Shown: positions 51,755 through 61,084, counted from the first letter of the stretch. The stretch is 64,000 nt of DNA from Candidatus Bathyarchaeota archaeon (GCA_026014875.1 JAOZHO010000019.1:35243-99242), one strand, 5' to 3'. Notes: generated by a model not told the origin, from the sequence alone. Made by a program: numbers and translations.

Positions 51755-52325
51755 AAAAAACATCCGAAAAAACCTATCAGACGAGATAGGTAGCGATTCC
51801 AAGATAAACGTCAAAGCACCTGCGAGAACTGTCATACTTGGCCGTAGTCGCTGGGTTGCGGGTGACCCAGAGACTCGGGCGCCGTCTTCCTCCGAAGCCC
51901 CGACAATTTTGGTCGACTATGACGATTACCCCCAATACTTGGTTTCCGGCAAGCTTCGGTCCAAAATGTTGAAACAGAGACGAGGACCTGAAACTAATGG
52001 GATATTTTTGCTTCATTATATTTCCAGCAACTACGACTATTATCGACGCTGGTCGCACAAAGGACAGAAACTTCATAGACCGCCTCGGGGAGAGGTTTAG
52101 AGAGCCCTCTGATTCGGCTTCGCACAGAGAAGACTGATCGATGCCAACTACATAGGATTGGGCGACCTTACGGTCTCAACGATTCTGAGATATCCTTGGT
52201 TTCCCGGGTCTCGAACACCCTCGAAATCTGGATCCTCGAATTCAACACCCGGGATGGTGGCGTTGTATGCTTTATCCCCTCGCGCGGGGGGTTGGAGGAG
52301 TATGTTTGTGACTCCTGTTCCAACT
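51755..52325. other. Intergenic region, possibly decayed
   Basis: About 570 bases of mixed composition. A 99-residue minus-strand frame (51777-52076) and a 63-residue plus-strand frame (51909-52100) overlap here, and neither has recognisable domains or normal codon use. I see no tRNA, repeat or clear promoter. It marks the border between the AT-rich gdh block and the GC-rich region. Confidence 0.4.
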
Positions 52326-52571
52326 CTAGACGATTATCATCGTCATGGTGGAGCGGACCCTGTCGAGGCGCCTGATGGTCCAGCTGACGACGTTCTTCAG
52401 CTCCTCCATAGTCTCCGCCTCCACCCGGACGACGATGTCGTAGACGCCGTAGACCATCCAAGCCTCCTTCACCTCCCGGATGGGCTTTAGGCTGTCGATG
52501 ACCTCCTCATCGGTCCCCGTCTCCACGTTCAACAAAAGATATGCGGATGCCAAGGCTGTGTACCCATTCAA
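52326..52571 (-). CDS. Stand-alone Lrp/AsnC ligand-binding domain protein
   Basis: A RAM domain without HTH. ALASAYLLLNVETGTDEEVID begins strand 1 and helix 1, EAWMVYGVYDIVVRVEAETMEEL is the effector-pocket core, and RVRSTMTMIIV the last strand. Such single-domain proteins bind amino acids and oligomerise or modulate full Lrp regulators. The frame is open to 52643. I placed the start at TTG 52571 because similarity begins there; GTG 52586 is an alternative. Confidence 0.8.
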   Translation of the reverse strand: MNGYTALASAYLLLNVETGTDEEVIDSLKPIREVKEAWMVYGVYDIVVRVEAETMEELKNVVSWTIRRLDRVRSTMTMIIV

Positions 52572-52710
52572 TGGATATCGATTCACATACTTAATGATGG
52601 TGGAGACACGCGCGCGACCGCCAGTTTCCTCAAGTCCACGCACGAGAGCGGGTTAATTCTTTATAGCCCTCGGGCCGTTTTGATTCCACTTACCCGGGGT
52701 TGGTTGTGGG

Positions 52711-53937
52711 GTGCTGAGGAGACTTTTGTCTTCCCTAGATGGGCTCGACGAGAGGGTTAGGGCCGCCATCGTGGGGACGGGGGTTCACAACTGGGGGCAG
52801 CGTCTCACCTCTCAGTATAATCTGCTCTACGCTGCGGGTCTGGGTGCCAGCGCGGTGGAGCTGGGGCTATTGAACAGCATCGCGGGAGCGGTGGGCTCCC
52901 TGGCGTCGGTGCCTCTGGGCTGGGCGACTGAGAGATACTCGGTGAGGCGGGTACTCCTCCTAGGATACGCGCTGGGGGCGGTCGCCTCTTTGATCTACGC
53001 GGTGGCGGGGGCGTGGTGGATGCTGATCCCGGCGTTCATCCTAGGGGGCAGGCTCGTGAGGATCATGCCGCTGACGGACATCATATTTATCTCGGCGACG
53101 GGGCCCGAGGAGAGGACAGGGGTCATGAGCCTCTCCCGCGTCGTCTGGGGGGCGATCAATGTCTTCGCGCCGCTGGCGGCGGGGCTTACGGTAGCCCATT
53201 TCGGGGGGATAAACACCCGGGGGATCCGTCCTCTCTACTACCTCCAGTTGGCTCTGACGGTTCTCGTGTTCTTTTTCATGCTCAGGGCGTTGAAGCCCCT
53301 TCCCGGAGGCGTCAGAGATGCGGATGTTTCCAGTTCGAAGGGAAGTCTATTGGAGGACTATCGGGAGTTCTTCCGAGGGGAGCGATGGCTGAAGCGGTGG
53401 GTGCTGCTGAGGCTGGTGATGCAGTTCGGGACGAACATGGCGCTGCCCTTCGTGCCGCTGTGGCTGGTCGAGGTTAAGGGTGCTACGCCCCAGATGCTTG
53501 GGTTGATGGGGACGGTGGGGGTGGGGGTCTCCCTGCTGTTTCAGATCCCCGCGGGGAGGCTCGCGGACAGGATCGGTCGGAAGAAGGTTTACTTCCTGCT
53601 TCGACCCGTGGCGTATCTGGGCACGGTGCTGTTGGTGCTGTCTCCGCGGCCCGAGTATCTGGTGCTGGTGGGTTTGCTTGGGGCGATAGCGCTGGGAGGC
53701 GGGTTGTCGAGCGTGGGTTTCACGCCTTTCATCACCATGTTCTGGGAGATGGTGCCTCATGAGAAGCGGGGAAGGTGGTTCGGCGTGGAGGGATTGCTGA
53801 ACATCTCAACGATCCCGGCGTCTCTGGTGGGGGGCTGCTTTGGGAGCGGGGATTTATGGTGGAAGTTCTGTTGTTCCCGGTGCTGCTGGAGCTGCTGGTT
53901 GTACTGCCGTTGCTGGCCTCAATACCAGAAACCCTAG
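52711..53937 (+). CDS. MFS transporter, frameshifted near the C-terminus
   Basis: Major facilitator with about 12 membrane helices; the A-motif copies are GWATERYSVRR (about residues 69-79) and GRLADRIGRKK. The frame as read ends with a Cys/Trp-rich tail (residues about 376-408) that is not a membrane helix. Adding one base in the G-run at 53829-53834 restores GGLLWERGFMVEVLLFPVLL followed by LASIPETLAR, a typical last helix, to a stop at 53952-53954. It is probably a sequencing or recent mutation. Start GTG 52711. Substrate unknown. Confidence 0.8.
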   Translation: MLRRLLSSLDGLDERVRAAIVGTGVHNWGQRLTSQYNLLYAAGLGASAVELGLLNSIAGAVGSLASVPLGWATERYSVRRVLLLGYALGAVASLIYAVAGAWWMLIPAFILGGRLVRIMPLTDIIFISATGPEERTGVMSLSRVVWGAINVFAPLAAGLTVAHFGGINTRGIRPLYYLQLALTVLVFFFMLRALKPLPGGVRDADVSSSKGSLLEDYREFFRGERWLKRWVLLRLVMQFGTNMALPFVPLWLVEVKGATPQMLGLMGTVGVGVSLLFQIPAGRLADRIGRKKVYFLLRPVAYLGTVLLVLSPRPEYLVLVGLLGAIALGGGLSSVGFTPFITMFWEMVPHEKRGRWFGVEGLLNISTIPASLVGGCFGSGDLWWKFCCSRCCWSCWLYCRCWPQYQKP

Positions 53938-54070
53938 CCCGGTCTGAGAATTAACGGAGTTATCGCGCGCACCATAAAGGCGCTATCGCACGTGGGGGGC
54001 CCCTCTCTCATTCGGAGCGCTAACATACAAATATATTCGGGGCGTCCCCTGATCAGCGGCGGTTGAAAGA

Positions 54071-54832
54071 ATGACGCAGACCCAAGTCTACGCTCATGCC
54101 ATCAGCGTCGTGGACCTCGTCAAGAGATTCGATGACGTGACGGCGGTGGACGGCCTCAGCTTTGACGTGGAGGTGGGGGAGATATTCGGCTTCCTGGGCC
54201 CCAACGGGGCGGGCAAGTCCACCACCATCAACATCCTCAGCGGGTTACTGGAGCCCACCAGCGGCAAGGCCACCGTGCTGGGTTACGACGTCCGCAGCGA
54301 GTCCATGCAGATCAAGGAGCGGATAGGGGTCTGCCCCCAGGAGCCCTCCTTCTTCCCGTACCTCTCGGGCAGGGAGAACGTGGAGCTCATCGCCGATCTC
54401 CATCTGATGCCCAAGAAGGAGCGCAGGGAGCGCACAGACACCCTCTTGGACCTCATGGGCCTCGGGGAGGCCGCGAGCCGTAGGGTTGGGAAGTTTAGCG
54501 GGGGGATGGTCAGGAGGACGAGTCTCGCTATGGCCCTGGTTCACGAGCCCGAGCTCGCGTTCCTCGACGAGCCCACCGTGGGGATGGATCCCCAGTCCCG
54601 GAGGGCGACGTGGGATCTCATCCGGAGCCTCAAGGAGCGGGGACGCACAGTCATTCTCACGACTCACTACATCGAGGAGGCCGAGGCCCTCGCTGACAGG
54701 GTGGGTATCATCGACCACGGCAAGCTCATCGCCCTGGACACCCCGGGGGCCCTCATGGAGGAGCACGGCGCCGAGAACCTCGAGGAGGTCTTCATCAAGC
54801 TCACGGGTCGCAGGATCCGGGAGGAGGTCTGA
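54071..54832 (+). CDS. ABC transporter ATP-binding protein
   Basis: ATPase of an ABC-2 export system. Walker A is GPNGAGKST (about residues 44-52), the Q-loop ICVCPQEP-like segment GVCPQEPSFFPY, signature FSGGMVRR, Walker B LAFLDEPTVGMDP and the H-loop in ILTTHYIEE. The stop is 2 bases before the permease start, so the two form an operon. The substrate is not evident; drug or lipid export is common for this type. Confidence 0.95.
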   Translation: MTQTQVYAHAISVVDLVKRFDDVTAVDGLSFDVEVGEIFGFLGPNGAGKSTTINILSGLLEPTSGKATVLGYDVRSESMQIKERIGVCPQEPSFFPYLSGRENVELIADLHLMPKKERRERTDTLLDLMGLGEAASRRVGKFSGGMVRRTSLAMALVHEPELAFLDEPTVGMDPQSRRATWDLIRSLKERGRTVILTTHYIEEAEALADRVGIIDHGKLIALDTPGALMEEHGAENLEEVFIKLTGRRIREEV

Positions 54833-54834
54833 AG

Positions 54835-55986
54835 ATGAAGCTGCAGAGGCTCAGGAGCCTAGTCGCCAAGGACCTCAAGAGGGTGGTGCGGGAGCCCGCG
54901 AACCTGTTCATGGCCATCATATTTCCACTGATCCTCACGGTTGCATTCGGGGCAGCCTTCGGGGGCATCGGTTCCGGCGGGGGCGATATCTCGTACACGG
55001 TGGGCCTCGTGAATCTCGATGCGTCAGGGAGCCCCGAGTGGGCCGAGGCCTTCAGGGACGGCATCTGGGCTACGGGAGCCCTCGTCGTCGCCGAGTACGA
55101 TGACAACGAGACTGCCCACAACGATCTTCTCCAGGGGACCATCGACGCAATCGTGGTTCTCCCCGTGGACTTTGGGGACAGCATCGACTCCTTCCTAGAG
55201 CACCCGAACGATCCGGGGCTCTGGGTCAACACCACCATAGGCCTTGCGGTGGACCAGGGCTCTATGATAGTGGGCGCCGCGGTTCCCCCGATGATCATGC
55301 AGGTCCTGGCCCAGACGATCTCCGAGAGCCAGGCGATGACCTTCATCATACCCCTGGAGATCGGTGCCCCCACCCAGGTTGCTAGCTCCCGCCTCACCCA
55401 GTTTGACTACATGGTGCCGGGGCTCTTCGCCTATGCTGCGATCTTTCTCACGATGAACGTCGCCCTGGCCTTCTCCACGGAGAGGGAGCAGGGCATCCTT
55501 CGACGGATAAACCTGACCCCTACCTCCTCCTCGGAGGTTATTGTGAGCAGTGTGCTGTCCAACTTGGTGGTGGGAGCCTTTCAGGTGGCCATCGTTTACG
55601 GGGCGTCGAGCCTGATGGGGTTCAGGGCCCAGGCCAGCATCCTGGGAATCGTCTATGCCTTCACCATCGTGCTGTTCCTAGTGCTCTGCAACGTGGGCTT
55701 CGGGCTCATCACGGCCTCCCTGGTGAAGAGCAGCGGGGCGGCCACGGGGCTCAGCTTCGTCTTCATCCTCCCCCAGATGTTACTGGGGACCTTCGTACCG
55801 GTCTCCCCGGCGATGGCCCACTTTGTCCCGAGCTACTACGTCACCGACGCCCTCACCTCCCTCTTCCTGAGGGGGGCGCCCCTCTCCAGCCCCGTAATCA
55901 TGAACGACCTCCTGGTGGTCGCCGTGGTCGGGGTCGCGACGGTTGCGGTGGGCATCGCCGTGTTCCAGAGGTTCGGGCGAGGCTAG
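54835..55986 (+). CDS. ABC-2 type permease
   Basis: A 383-residue membrane subunit. One N-terminal helix (about residues 21-42) is followed by a large extracytoplasmic domain to about residue 185, then five helices, the ABC-2 layout seen in YhhJ/NatB-type exporters. FSTEREQGILRRINLTPTS is the conserved coupling-helix motif. It works with the ATPase encoded just before it. Confidence 0.9.
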   Translation: MKLQRLRSLVAKDLKRVVREPANLFMAIIFPLILTVAFGAAFGGIGSGGGDISYTVGLVNLDASGSPEWAEAFRDGIWATGALVVAEYDDNETAHNDLLQGTIDAIVVLPVDFGDSIDSFLEHPNDPGLWVNTTIGLAVDQGSMIVGAAVPPMIMQVLAQTISESQAMTFIIPLEIGAPTQVASSRLTQFDYMVPGLFAYAAIFLTMNVALAFSTEREQGILRRINLTPTSSSEVIVSSVLSNLVVGAFQVAIVYGASSLMGFRAQASILGIVYAFTIVLFLVLCNVGFGLITASLVKSSGAATGLSFVFILPQMLLGTFVPVSPAMAHFVPSYYVTDALTSLFLRGAPLSSPVIMNDLLVVAVVGVATVAVGIAVFQRFGRG

Positions 55987-56063
55987 GCCCATCCATTCAT
56001 TTTTCTTGTCTCGCGCATTTTACCAGTAACAGTGATCGTTAATCCACATTGAGGATTATACAA

Positions 56064-57656
56064 ATGAGAAATCTCAAGAGGAATGTGACCTGTCTTGTTC
56101 TATTATTTTTTCTCTCTTCCTTCACCTTTTACGATGTTTATGGAGTTGCATCGGACCAGATCGTGATCAACGAATTTGATCTTAACCCTCCGGGGAATGA
56201 TAATTACGGTAGCGTGGAAGAATGGGTGGAACTCTTCAATCCCACGTCTGAAGATGTCGATATCAGTGGCTGGGTCCTCTCGACGACTAGTGGAGATACA
56301 GTAAGCGTGGCTATTCCCAGTGAAACCATGATCCCCGCGAATGGCTACTATGTTTATCGTCGGGGCTCACAGTGGCTCGATAACGACGAAGAGTCCATCA
56401 TCTTGCATGACGCCAGCGGCAAGCAGATTGACCAGACTCCCCCAAAGAGCGATGACGACAATGATGAGGGGGCGTGGTCCAGATATCCCGATGGTCAAGA
56501 CACGGACTCAGCAACGGATTGGCGGTTCCAAGAATCCACCGAGGAGAGATCAAACGGAGGGGAGCCTTCCTCTTCAGAGACCGAGTCGGAGCTTGAATCG
56601 GAACCTGAGCCCACGGCATCACCGGAACCTACACCCACACCGACGCCTGAGCCCACTGCACCACCGATCATTACACCCCCTACAACACCCCTCACGGGTA
56701 TCGTGACGGTCCACTTCATCGATGTCGGTCAGGGGGACGCCATCTTCGTGGATACCCCCGGTCTCGATATGCTCGTGGATGGGGGGTCTAGGGGGGAGGG
56801 AGACACGGTAGTCGGCTATCTCCGGTCACTGAATATCACCCGGATAGACATTATCATCGCAACCCACCCCCACGCCGACCACATCGGGGGCCTCATCACG
56901 GTCCTGACCGAGTACAACGAGACTTATGCTCCCAAAGTGGTGGACTCCGGCCTCGAAGCGAAGACCGACACGTATGATGACTACGTTTCGGCGGTGGGGA
57001 ATAGGACCAGGGAGGACGCGATTAGAGGAGAGATCATATTCCTGGGGGCTGGAGTCGAGGTCACCATCCTGAATCCGTACCCCGACGAGTTCGATGACGC
57101 CAACGACAACAGCGTCGTCCTCTGGCTCCAGGTCTACGAAGTGACCTTCCTGCTTACCGGCGACAGCGAGGAATCCGCAGAGTCGAGCATCCTTGCGGCA
57201 GGTTACAGCGTGAACAGCACGGTTCTGAAGGTTGGCCACCACGGCAGCCAGACCTCTACTAGCCCAGAGTATCTGGATGCGGTTGACCCCGAGATAGCGG
57301 TGATAAGCGTCGGGGAGGGGAACAGATACGATCACCCCCACCAGGAGACCCTGGACAAGCTGACCCTGGAGAGCGTCGCGGTCTATCGGACGGACCTCCA
57401 TGGCACGGTGAGGGTCACCACGGATGGCGGAGATTACACCGTCCTGATCGAGAAAGGCAGCCCCCCTCCCGCACCCACGCCAGAACCCACGGCGTCACCG
57501 GGGCCAACAGCCACAGCGTCTCCCGGACCGTCCCCGACACCCTCGCCGAAACCAGACCTCCCTTTCCAGATTCCAGGTTTCACTCCATTCCAGATCCTGC
57601 TGGGGACCCTGGTGGCCCTCATCGTCATTACTTTGATGTCGAAAAGAAACGCGTGA
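56064..57656 (+). CDS. Secreted lamin-tail / metallo-beta-lactamase protein with PGF-type C-terminus
   Basis: A 530-residue exported protein. A signal peptide (about residues 1-30) leads to a lamin-tail domain (IVINEFDLNPPG, SGWVLSTTSG; about 33-150). A Pro/Thr-rich linker (about 185-215) precedes a ComEC-type metallo-beta-lactamase domain with HFIDVGQGDA, THPHADHIGG, LLTGDSEE and VGHHGSQTS. A second Pro-rich linker precedes PGFTPFQILLGTLVALIVI and a basic SKRNA end, resembling PGF-CTERM archaeosortase signals. The MBL part likely acts as a surface nuclease or phosphodiesterase. ATG 56064. Confidence 0.88.
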   Translation: MRNLKRNVTCLVLLFFLSSFTFYDVYGVASDQIVINEFDLNPPGNDNYGSVEEWVELFNPTSEDVDISGWVLSTTSGDTVSVAIPSETMIPANGYYVYRRGSQWLDNDEESIILHDASGKQIDQTPPKSDDDNDEGAWSRYPDGQDTDSATDWRFQESTEERSNGGEPSSSETESELESEPEPTASPEPTPTPTPEPTAPPIITPPTTPLTGIVTVHFIDVGQGDAIFVDTPGLDMLVDGGSRGEGDTVVGYLRSLNITRIDIIIATHPHADHIGGLITVLTEYNETYAPKVVDSGLEAKTDTYDDYVSAVGNRTREDAIRGEIIFLGAGVEVTILNPYPDEFDDANDNSVVLWLQVYEVTFLLTGDSEESAESSILAAGYSVNSTVLKVGHHGSQTSTSPEYLDAVDPEIAVISVGEGNRYDHPHQETLDKLTLESVAVYRTDLHGTVRVTTDGGDYTVLIEKGSPPPAPTPEPTASPGPTATASPGPSPTPSPKPDLPFQIPGFTPFQILLGTLVALIVITLMSKRNA

Positions 57657-57754
57657 TATCGCCCCTTTTTCAGACGTAAACCTGAGAGCGGGATTTGCTC
57701 TTCCTCTCTATCAGACAACTAGGAGTAATATTTTCACGACACAGGAGTCGTTAA

Positions 57755-58024
57755 TTAGAATATTCGCGAGAAATCGTCGTAGATGTCTCTCCTGTGGCCC
57801 ACAAACAGAACGATCACCTGCGCTCCATCCGCTTTGATCTCGTAAATCGCGCGATGGTCACCTATCCGGAGGCTCCAGTAATCCGAGTATTTCAGCTTCT
57901 TTCCCGGGCCCTCGGGGTTGGTCTGGAGCTCTTTCAGCCGTTCCTTGATTCTCGATCGCATGGGTTCTCCGATCTTGTCGAGTTCCTGGGCGGCTTTCGG
58001 ATGCAGGAGGACTTTGTATGTCAC
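57755..58024 (-). CDS. RelE/ParE-family toxin
   Basis: An 89-residue RelE-fold toxin: YKVLLHPKAAQELDKIGEP, then KKLKYSDYWSLRIGDHRAIYEI and VIVLFVGHRRDIYD. Members cut mRNA at the ribosome or poison gyrase. The basic and His residues in SLRIGDHRAIYEI and GHRRDIY fit the RelE active face. Start overlaps the antitoxin stop (ATGA). Confidence 0.9.
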   Translation of the reverse strand: MTYKVLLHPKAAQELDKIGEPMRSRIKERLKELQTNPEGPGKKLKYSDYWSLRIGDHRAIYEIKADGAQVIVLFVGHRRDIYDDFSRIF

Positions 58025-58248
58025 TCTGATTCCTCGAGGGGGATCAGTGTCTCGGGGTGCTCCTCCGCCTCCTCGCTCTTGGTGTTTAGCATCGCGAGGA
58101 ACTCCCGGGTCTTCTCCCTCTCCTCGAACAGGCTGATTATGGTCTTTATCGCATCGCTCCGGCTCTTGAATCTCCCCTCTTTGACCCAGCGGTCTATCTC
58201 CTCGATCATCTGTGGGGGCAGCCTGAGTTGGACCTGAGTCAACGTCAA
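58021..58248 (-). CDS. Ribbon-helix-helix antitoxin
   Basis: A 75-residue protein. Residues 1-45 form an RHH: VQLRLPPQMIEEIDRWVKEG and SRSDAIKTIISLF. The acidic C-terminal tail (about 50-75) should neutralise the RelE toxin. The start is TTG 58248 (TTG 58242 is also possible). The palindrome at 58251-58268 sits directly upstream, so it probably represses its own operon. Confidence 0.88.
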   Translation of the reverse strand: MTLTQVQLRLPPQMIEEIDRWVKEGRFKSRSDAIKTIISLFEEREKTREFLAMLNTKSEEAEEHPETLIPLEESE

Positions 58249-58250
58249 TC

Positions 58251-58268
58251 GTAAACAGAATTGTTTAC
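58251..58268. promoter_or_regulatory. Palindromic operator of the RelE/RHH operon
   Basis: GTAAACA (58251-58257) and TGTTTAC (58262-58268) are exact reverse complements with a 4-nt spacer, two bases upstream of the antitoxin start codon. This is a typical position for RHH autorepression. Confidence 0.6.
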
Positions 58269-58413
58269 ATCTCTATTAAACATTTCCGGAACCACATCCT
58301 CAAACCTATTCGCAAAAACTATTTGAGCGAAAATTATCCCCCGCACACAAAGGGCGAACTAGTATTCCGCAGTCTCATACCGGCATGGATGGTTGGGATT
58401 TAAAAAAATCCGA

Positions 58414-58554
58414 TCACGGTTCCAGAAGCATTTTCTCCAGCAGTTTCGCGGCGCGGACGGTGAAGACGTCGCACCCGACGCACTTCTTGTTTATCACCAT
58501 GATGATTTTTCTCTGACATCTCTCGCAAGTGAAGCGGATGCCGTTCTCTTCCAT
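58414..58554 (-). CDS. 46-residue zinc-ribbon microprotein
   Basis: A short frame from ATG 58554 to TGA at 58414-58416. It has FTCERCQRK and KKCVGCDVF, a C-x2-C...C-x2-C zinc ribbon, followed by a helical AAKLLEKMLLEP tail. Size and cysteine spacing support a real gene that automatic callers could miss. Function unknown. Confidence 0.65.
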   Translation of the reverse strand: MEENGIRFTCERCQRKIIMVINKKCVGCDVFTVRAAKLLEKMLLEP

Positions 58555-58719
58555 GAAGGTTCAGGAGATGTAAAAGACATTTTCTCGTAAAGCTCGTTAG
58601 GATGAGTGTAGCCAAGGATCAGGCAATTCCGAGAAAAACCGCTATCGCAGATCCCCCTAAGAATGAAAAGGGTTGGGGGCGGGCATTTAACCCACAACCG
58701 CTGTCCAGCCTCGAAAGCG

Positions 58720-59547
58720 TCATCTTACATCGATCACATTCTCTATGCGCTTGATCGTTCCGGCGATTGCGGCGAGGTCCGGTATGGTTATCGTTATTGC
58801 GTGTTCAGGGCAGGCCTCCACGCATCGTCCGCACCCGCGACACTCCTCTCCTATCTGGGCTCTGCCGTCCACTATCTTGATCGCGTCGACGAAGCATGAC
58901 CCTTGGCAGGTGCCGCATCCGACGCAGTCGGGGGTGACCTCAACCTCGACGCCGTCCATCTTGGTGATCCTGCTCCCGATGGCGGGGGCCAGGTACGGCA
59001 GCATCTTCCAGAGGCAGCAGCACTGGCAGCAGTTGCAGACGGTGAGGAGCCTCTCGCCGGGCCCCACGTCCAGCCAGACGGTGTCCAGCTTGTTGCGCCC
59101 GATGAGGTGGACGAGGCCCGCCTCCCCCGCCCTCTTAATGTGCTCGTGGGCCTCCTCCCTCGTGGCGAGGCGGCCCAAGCGGGGGTCTATGCGCAGCGCA
59201 GCTTCACCCATGAAGAGGCAGCCCAGATCCGAGGGGTAGTCCCGGCACCCGTTGGAGACCCGGCAGATGCAGAAGTCCATTATCCAGTGGACCTCCGCCT
59301 GGTCGATGAAGGAGTGGACGACCTGGGAGGGGAGGACCGTGTTGACGGGGGGTTCGATTGCCCTGTTCACCTCGACCTGGATCGCCTTGTCCTTGGGCAG
59401 GTAGACGAGCTCGTCGTCCTTGAAGAGCATCCGGTCCGTGAGCCACCCCAGGAGGGGCAGCCGGGAGACCTTGGCTAGGGTGAACCGGCGATGGAAGTTC
59501 CTCTTCAGCTGCTCTATGAACCAGAGGGGCCGCACAAACGTCACCAC
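58720..59547 (-). CDS. Ferredoxin-domain protein with extra cysteine clusters
   Basis: A 275-residue protein. The C-terminal part carries two 4Fe-4S motifs (CVGCGTCQGSC and CRGCGRCVEACP). Further upstream are FCICRVSNGC and CNCCQCCCLWK, which could bind additional clusters. The N-terminal 90 residues have no recognised domain. It resembles the 4Fe-4S proteins with a DUF-type domain in anaerobic archaea. Likely an electron carrier. Confidence 0.8.
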   Translation of the reverse strand: MVTFVRPLWFIEQLKRNFHRRFTLAKVSRLPLLGWLTDRMLFKDDELVYLPKDKAIQVEVNRAIEPPVNTVLPSQVVHSFIDQAEVHWIMDFCICRVSNGCRDYPSDLGCLFMGEAALRIDPRLGRLATREEAHEHIKRAGEAGLVHLIGRNKLDTVWLDVGPGERLLTVCNCCQCCCLWKMLPYLAPAIGSRITKMDGVEVEVTPDCVGCGTCQGSCFVDAIKIVDGRAQIGEECRGCGRCVEACPEHAITITIPDLAAIAGTIKRIENVIDVR

Positions 59548-59620
59548 CAGTGAAAATGAGATGTACGGGGTTCATTAAAAGCTAGTTCTCCCCAAAATCT
59601 GCTCATATTTAATTTCAATG

Positions 59621-59679
59621 AGTGCCGGGAGCGGGATTTGAACCCACGCTCTTTATCCGGCATGGACGCTGGTGCCACA
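59621..59679 (-). repeat. Truncated 3'-half copy of the tRNA(CAU) gene
   Basis: About 59 bases match the 3' end, T arm and intron of the tRNA genes at 61085 and 62842 with several substitutions. The 5' half (anticodon stem, D arm, 5' acceptor strand) is absent. This is the form left by integration at a tRNA attachment site. Confidence 0.7.
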
Positions 59680-59752
59680 CTTAATTCAAAGCGGAAGCAC
59701 GGGGCAATCCTTCTAGTGAACATATTTAGGAAGGAACCGCGAACTTGGTTAC

Positions 59753-60901
59753 ATGGACAAGAAAAGACTCCTCTTGCTCGCTTTAACAATCATCGGATTT
59801 TCGCTTTCGGCTTATCTCGGTGTTGAGAACACTCAGTTATTGAGCACTATCACCAGCCACGAAAACACCATATCCGGCCTAGAGAGCGACATATCGTCTC
59901 TAAACGGGATAGTAGAAGGATTATCCGAGGAGCTGCACCGCTTACAATCCGACTATGAGGCTGCTCAAGAAGACATATCTCAGCTCTCCGGTGAGGTGGA
60001 CCTGCTTGAGACATCCATGGAATACCTCCAAGAAGAAAACAGCGCTCTCGAGGCCGAGAAGGCCTCGCTACAAAATGAGCTTACCGAAACTGAGGCTTCA
60101 CTATCTTCACTGCAAGCAAATTACGAGGAGCTTGATGGATTTTATGAGACCCTATACGAGACTTATGAAAACACGTACACCAACTATGAGGGAGTACTGC
60201 TAGATCTCCAGCTAGAGCAAATGCTGCGGATTGGGAATTGCTTGGAATCATACTACGATTACTTAAGGTCCGGCCTCGGTCCGACCGGTGCTGAAAATTG
60301 GCGGTGGTATTCCACTCAGAGCATATGGCAGACCGAAGTCGAATTTGCGGTGAATCTGGCCCAGCACGATCTCTGGAGGATATATTGGCCCGACTATGAA
60401 ACGGATTACGAGGAACTGACCGGAGAGAACAGCTACGAGACCGCCTGGTATAAACTTCAAGACGTCGCATCGTACCTAGATCTCTCCGCGAGTGATGCTC
60501 CCGAAGTGAAGATAGAGAAGATACTGTCATTCCTCAACGAGAACATACACTACGAGTTGGAGATCAACGATGTCTTCCTCGCACCAGTCGAGACCCTCGG
60601 CTTCAAATCCGGAGACTGCGACGACTACTCGATCCTGGCGGCTGCACTCTTCGAGTACTTCGACGTAGAATCGGCGGTGGGCTTCTTCAAAAACGACGCC
60701 AACGAATATCATGCGATGGTTCTGGTCAATCTTGAAGATCTGGGTGTGCATGGATACTGGTATTATGACGACCTGACGGACTATGGGCTGCCCGAGGGAA
60801 AATGGATCAAGATAGAGCCCCAATCCACGATAGAATATCAGAGCGATGACGATTGGATAGGCCAATGGAATATACTCGTTGCTCAAGAGCTTGAGGATTA
60901 G
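59753..60901 (+). CDS. Membrane-anchored coiled-coil protein with transglutaminase-like domain
   Basis: A 382-residue protein. An N-terminal membrane helix (about residues 5-22) is followed by a coiled coil (30-130, ISGLESDISSLNGIVEGLSE and similar) and a transglutaminase-like cysteine-peptidase domain (about 250-350). The catalytic Cys is in GFKSGDCDDYSILAAAL and the His in ANEYHAMVLVN, with an Asp likely in YDDLTDY. It faces outside the cell. It lies between tRNA-derived repeats A and B, so it may be mobile-element cargo. Confidence 0.8.
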   Translation: MDKKRLLLLALTIIGFSLSAYLGVENTQLLSTITSHENTISGLESDISSLNGIVEGLSEELHRLQSDYEAAQEDISQLSGEVDLLETSMEYLQEENSALEAEKASLQNELTETEASLSSLQANYEELDGFYETLYETYENTYTNYEGVLLDLQLEQMLRIGNCLESYYDYLRSGLGPTGAENWRWYSTQSIWQTEVEFAVNLAQHDLWRIYWPDYETDYEELTGENSYETAWYKLQDVASYLDLSASDAPEVKIEKILSFLNENIHYELEINDVFLAPVETLGFKSGDCDDYSILAAALFEYFDVESAVGFFKNDANEYHAMVLVNLEDLGVHGYWYYDDLTDYGLPEGKWIKIEPQSTIEYQSDDDWIGQWNILVAQELED

Positions 60902-61084
60902 ATTTCACTCGCATATCCCCCCGCTTTTATCTATTGGCTCCTTATCTGAACATAGAAGGGGAAACGCCTCCAAGGATTTCAAGCAGAGGAAGAACTCTGA
61001 ATCTCTCTTTTCAAATTCTCGTGGAAAACACGGGATATCCCGAAAAAAACCACTCTCACATGCTACCCATCATAAGTAAAAAAG

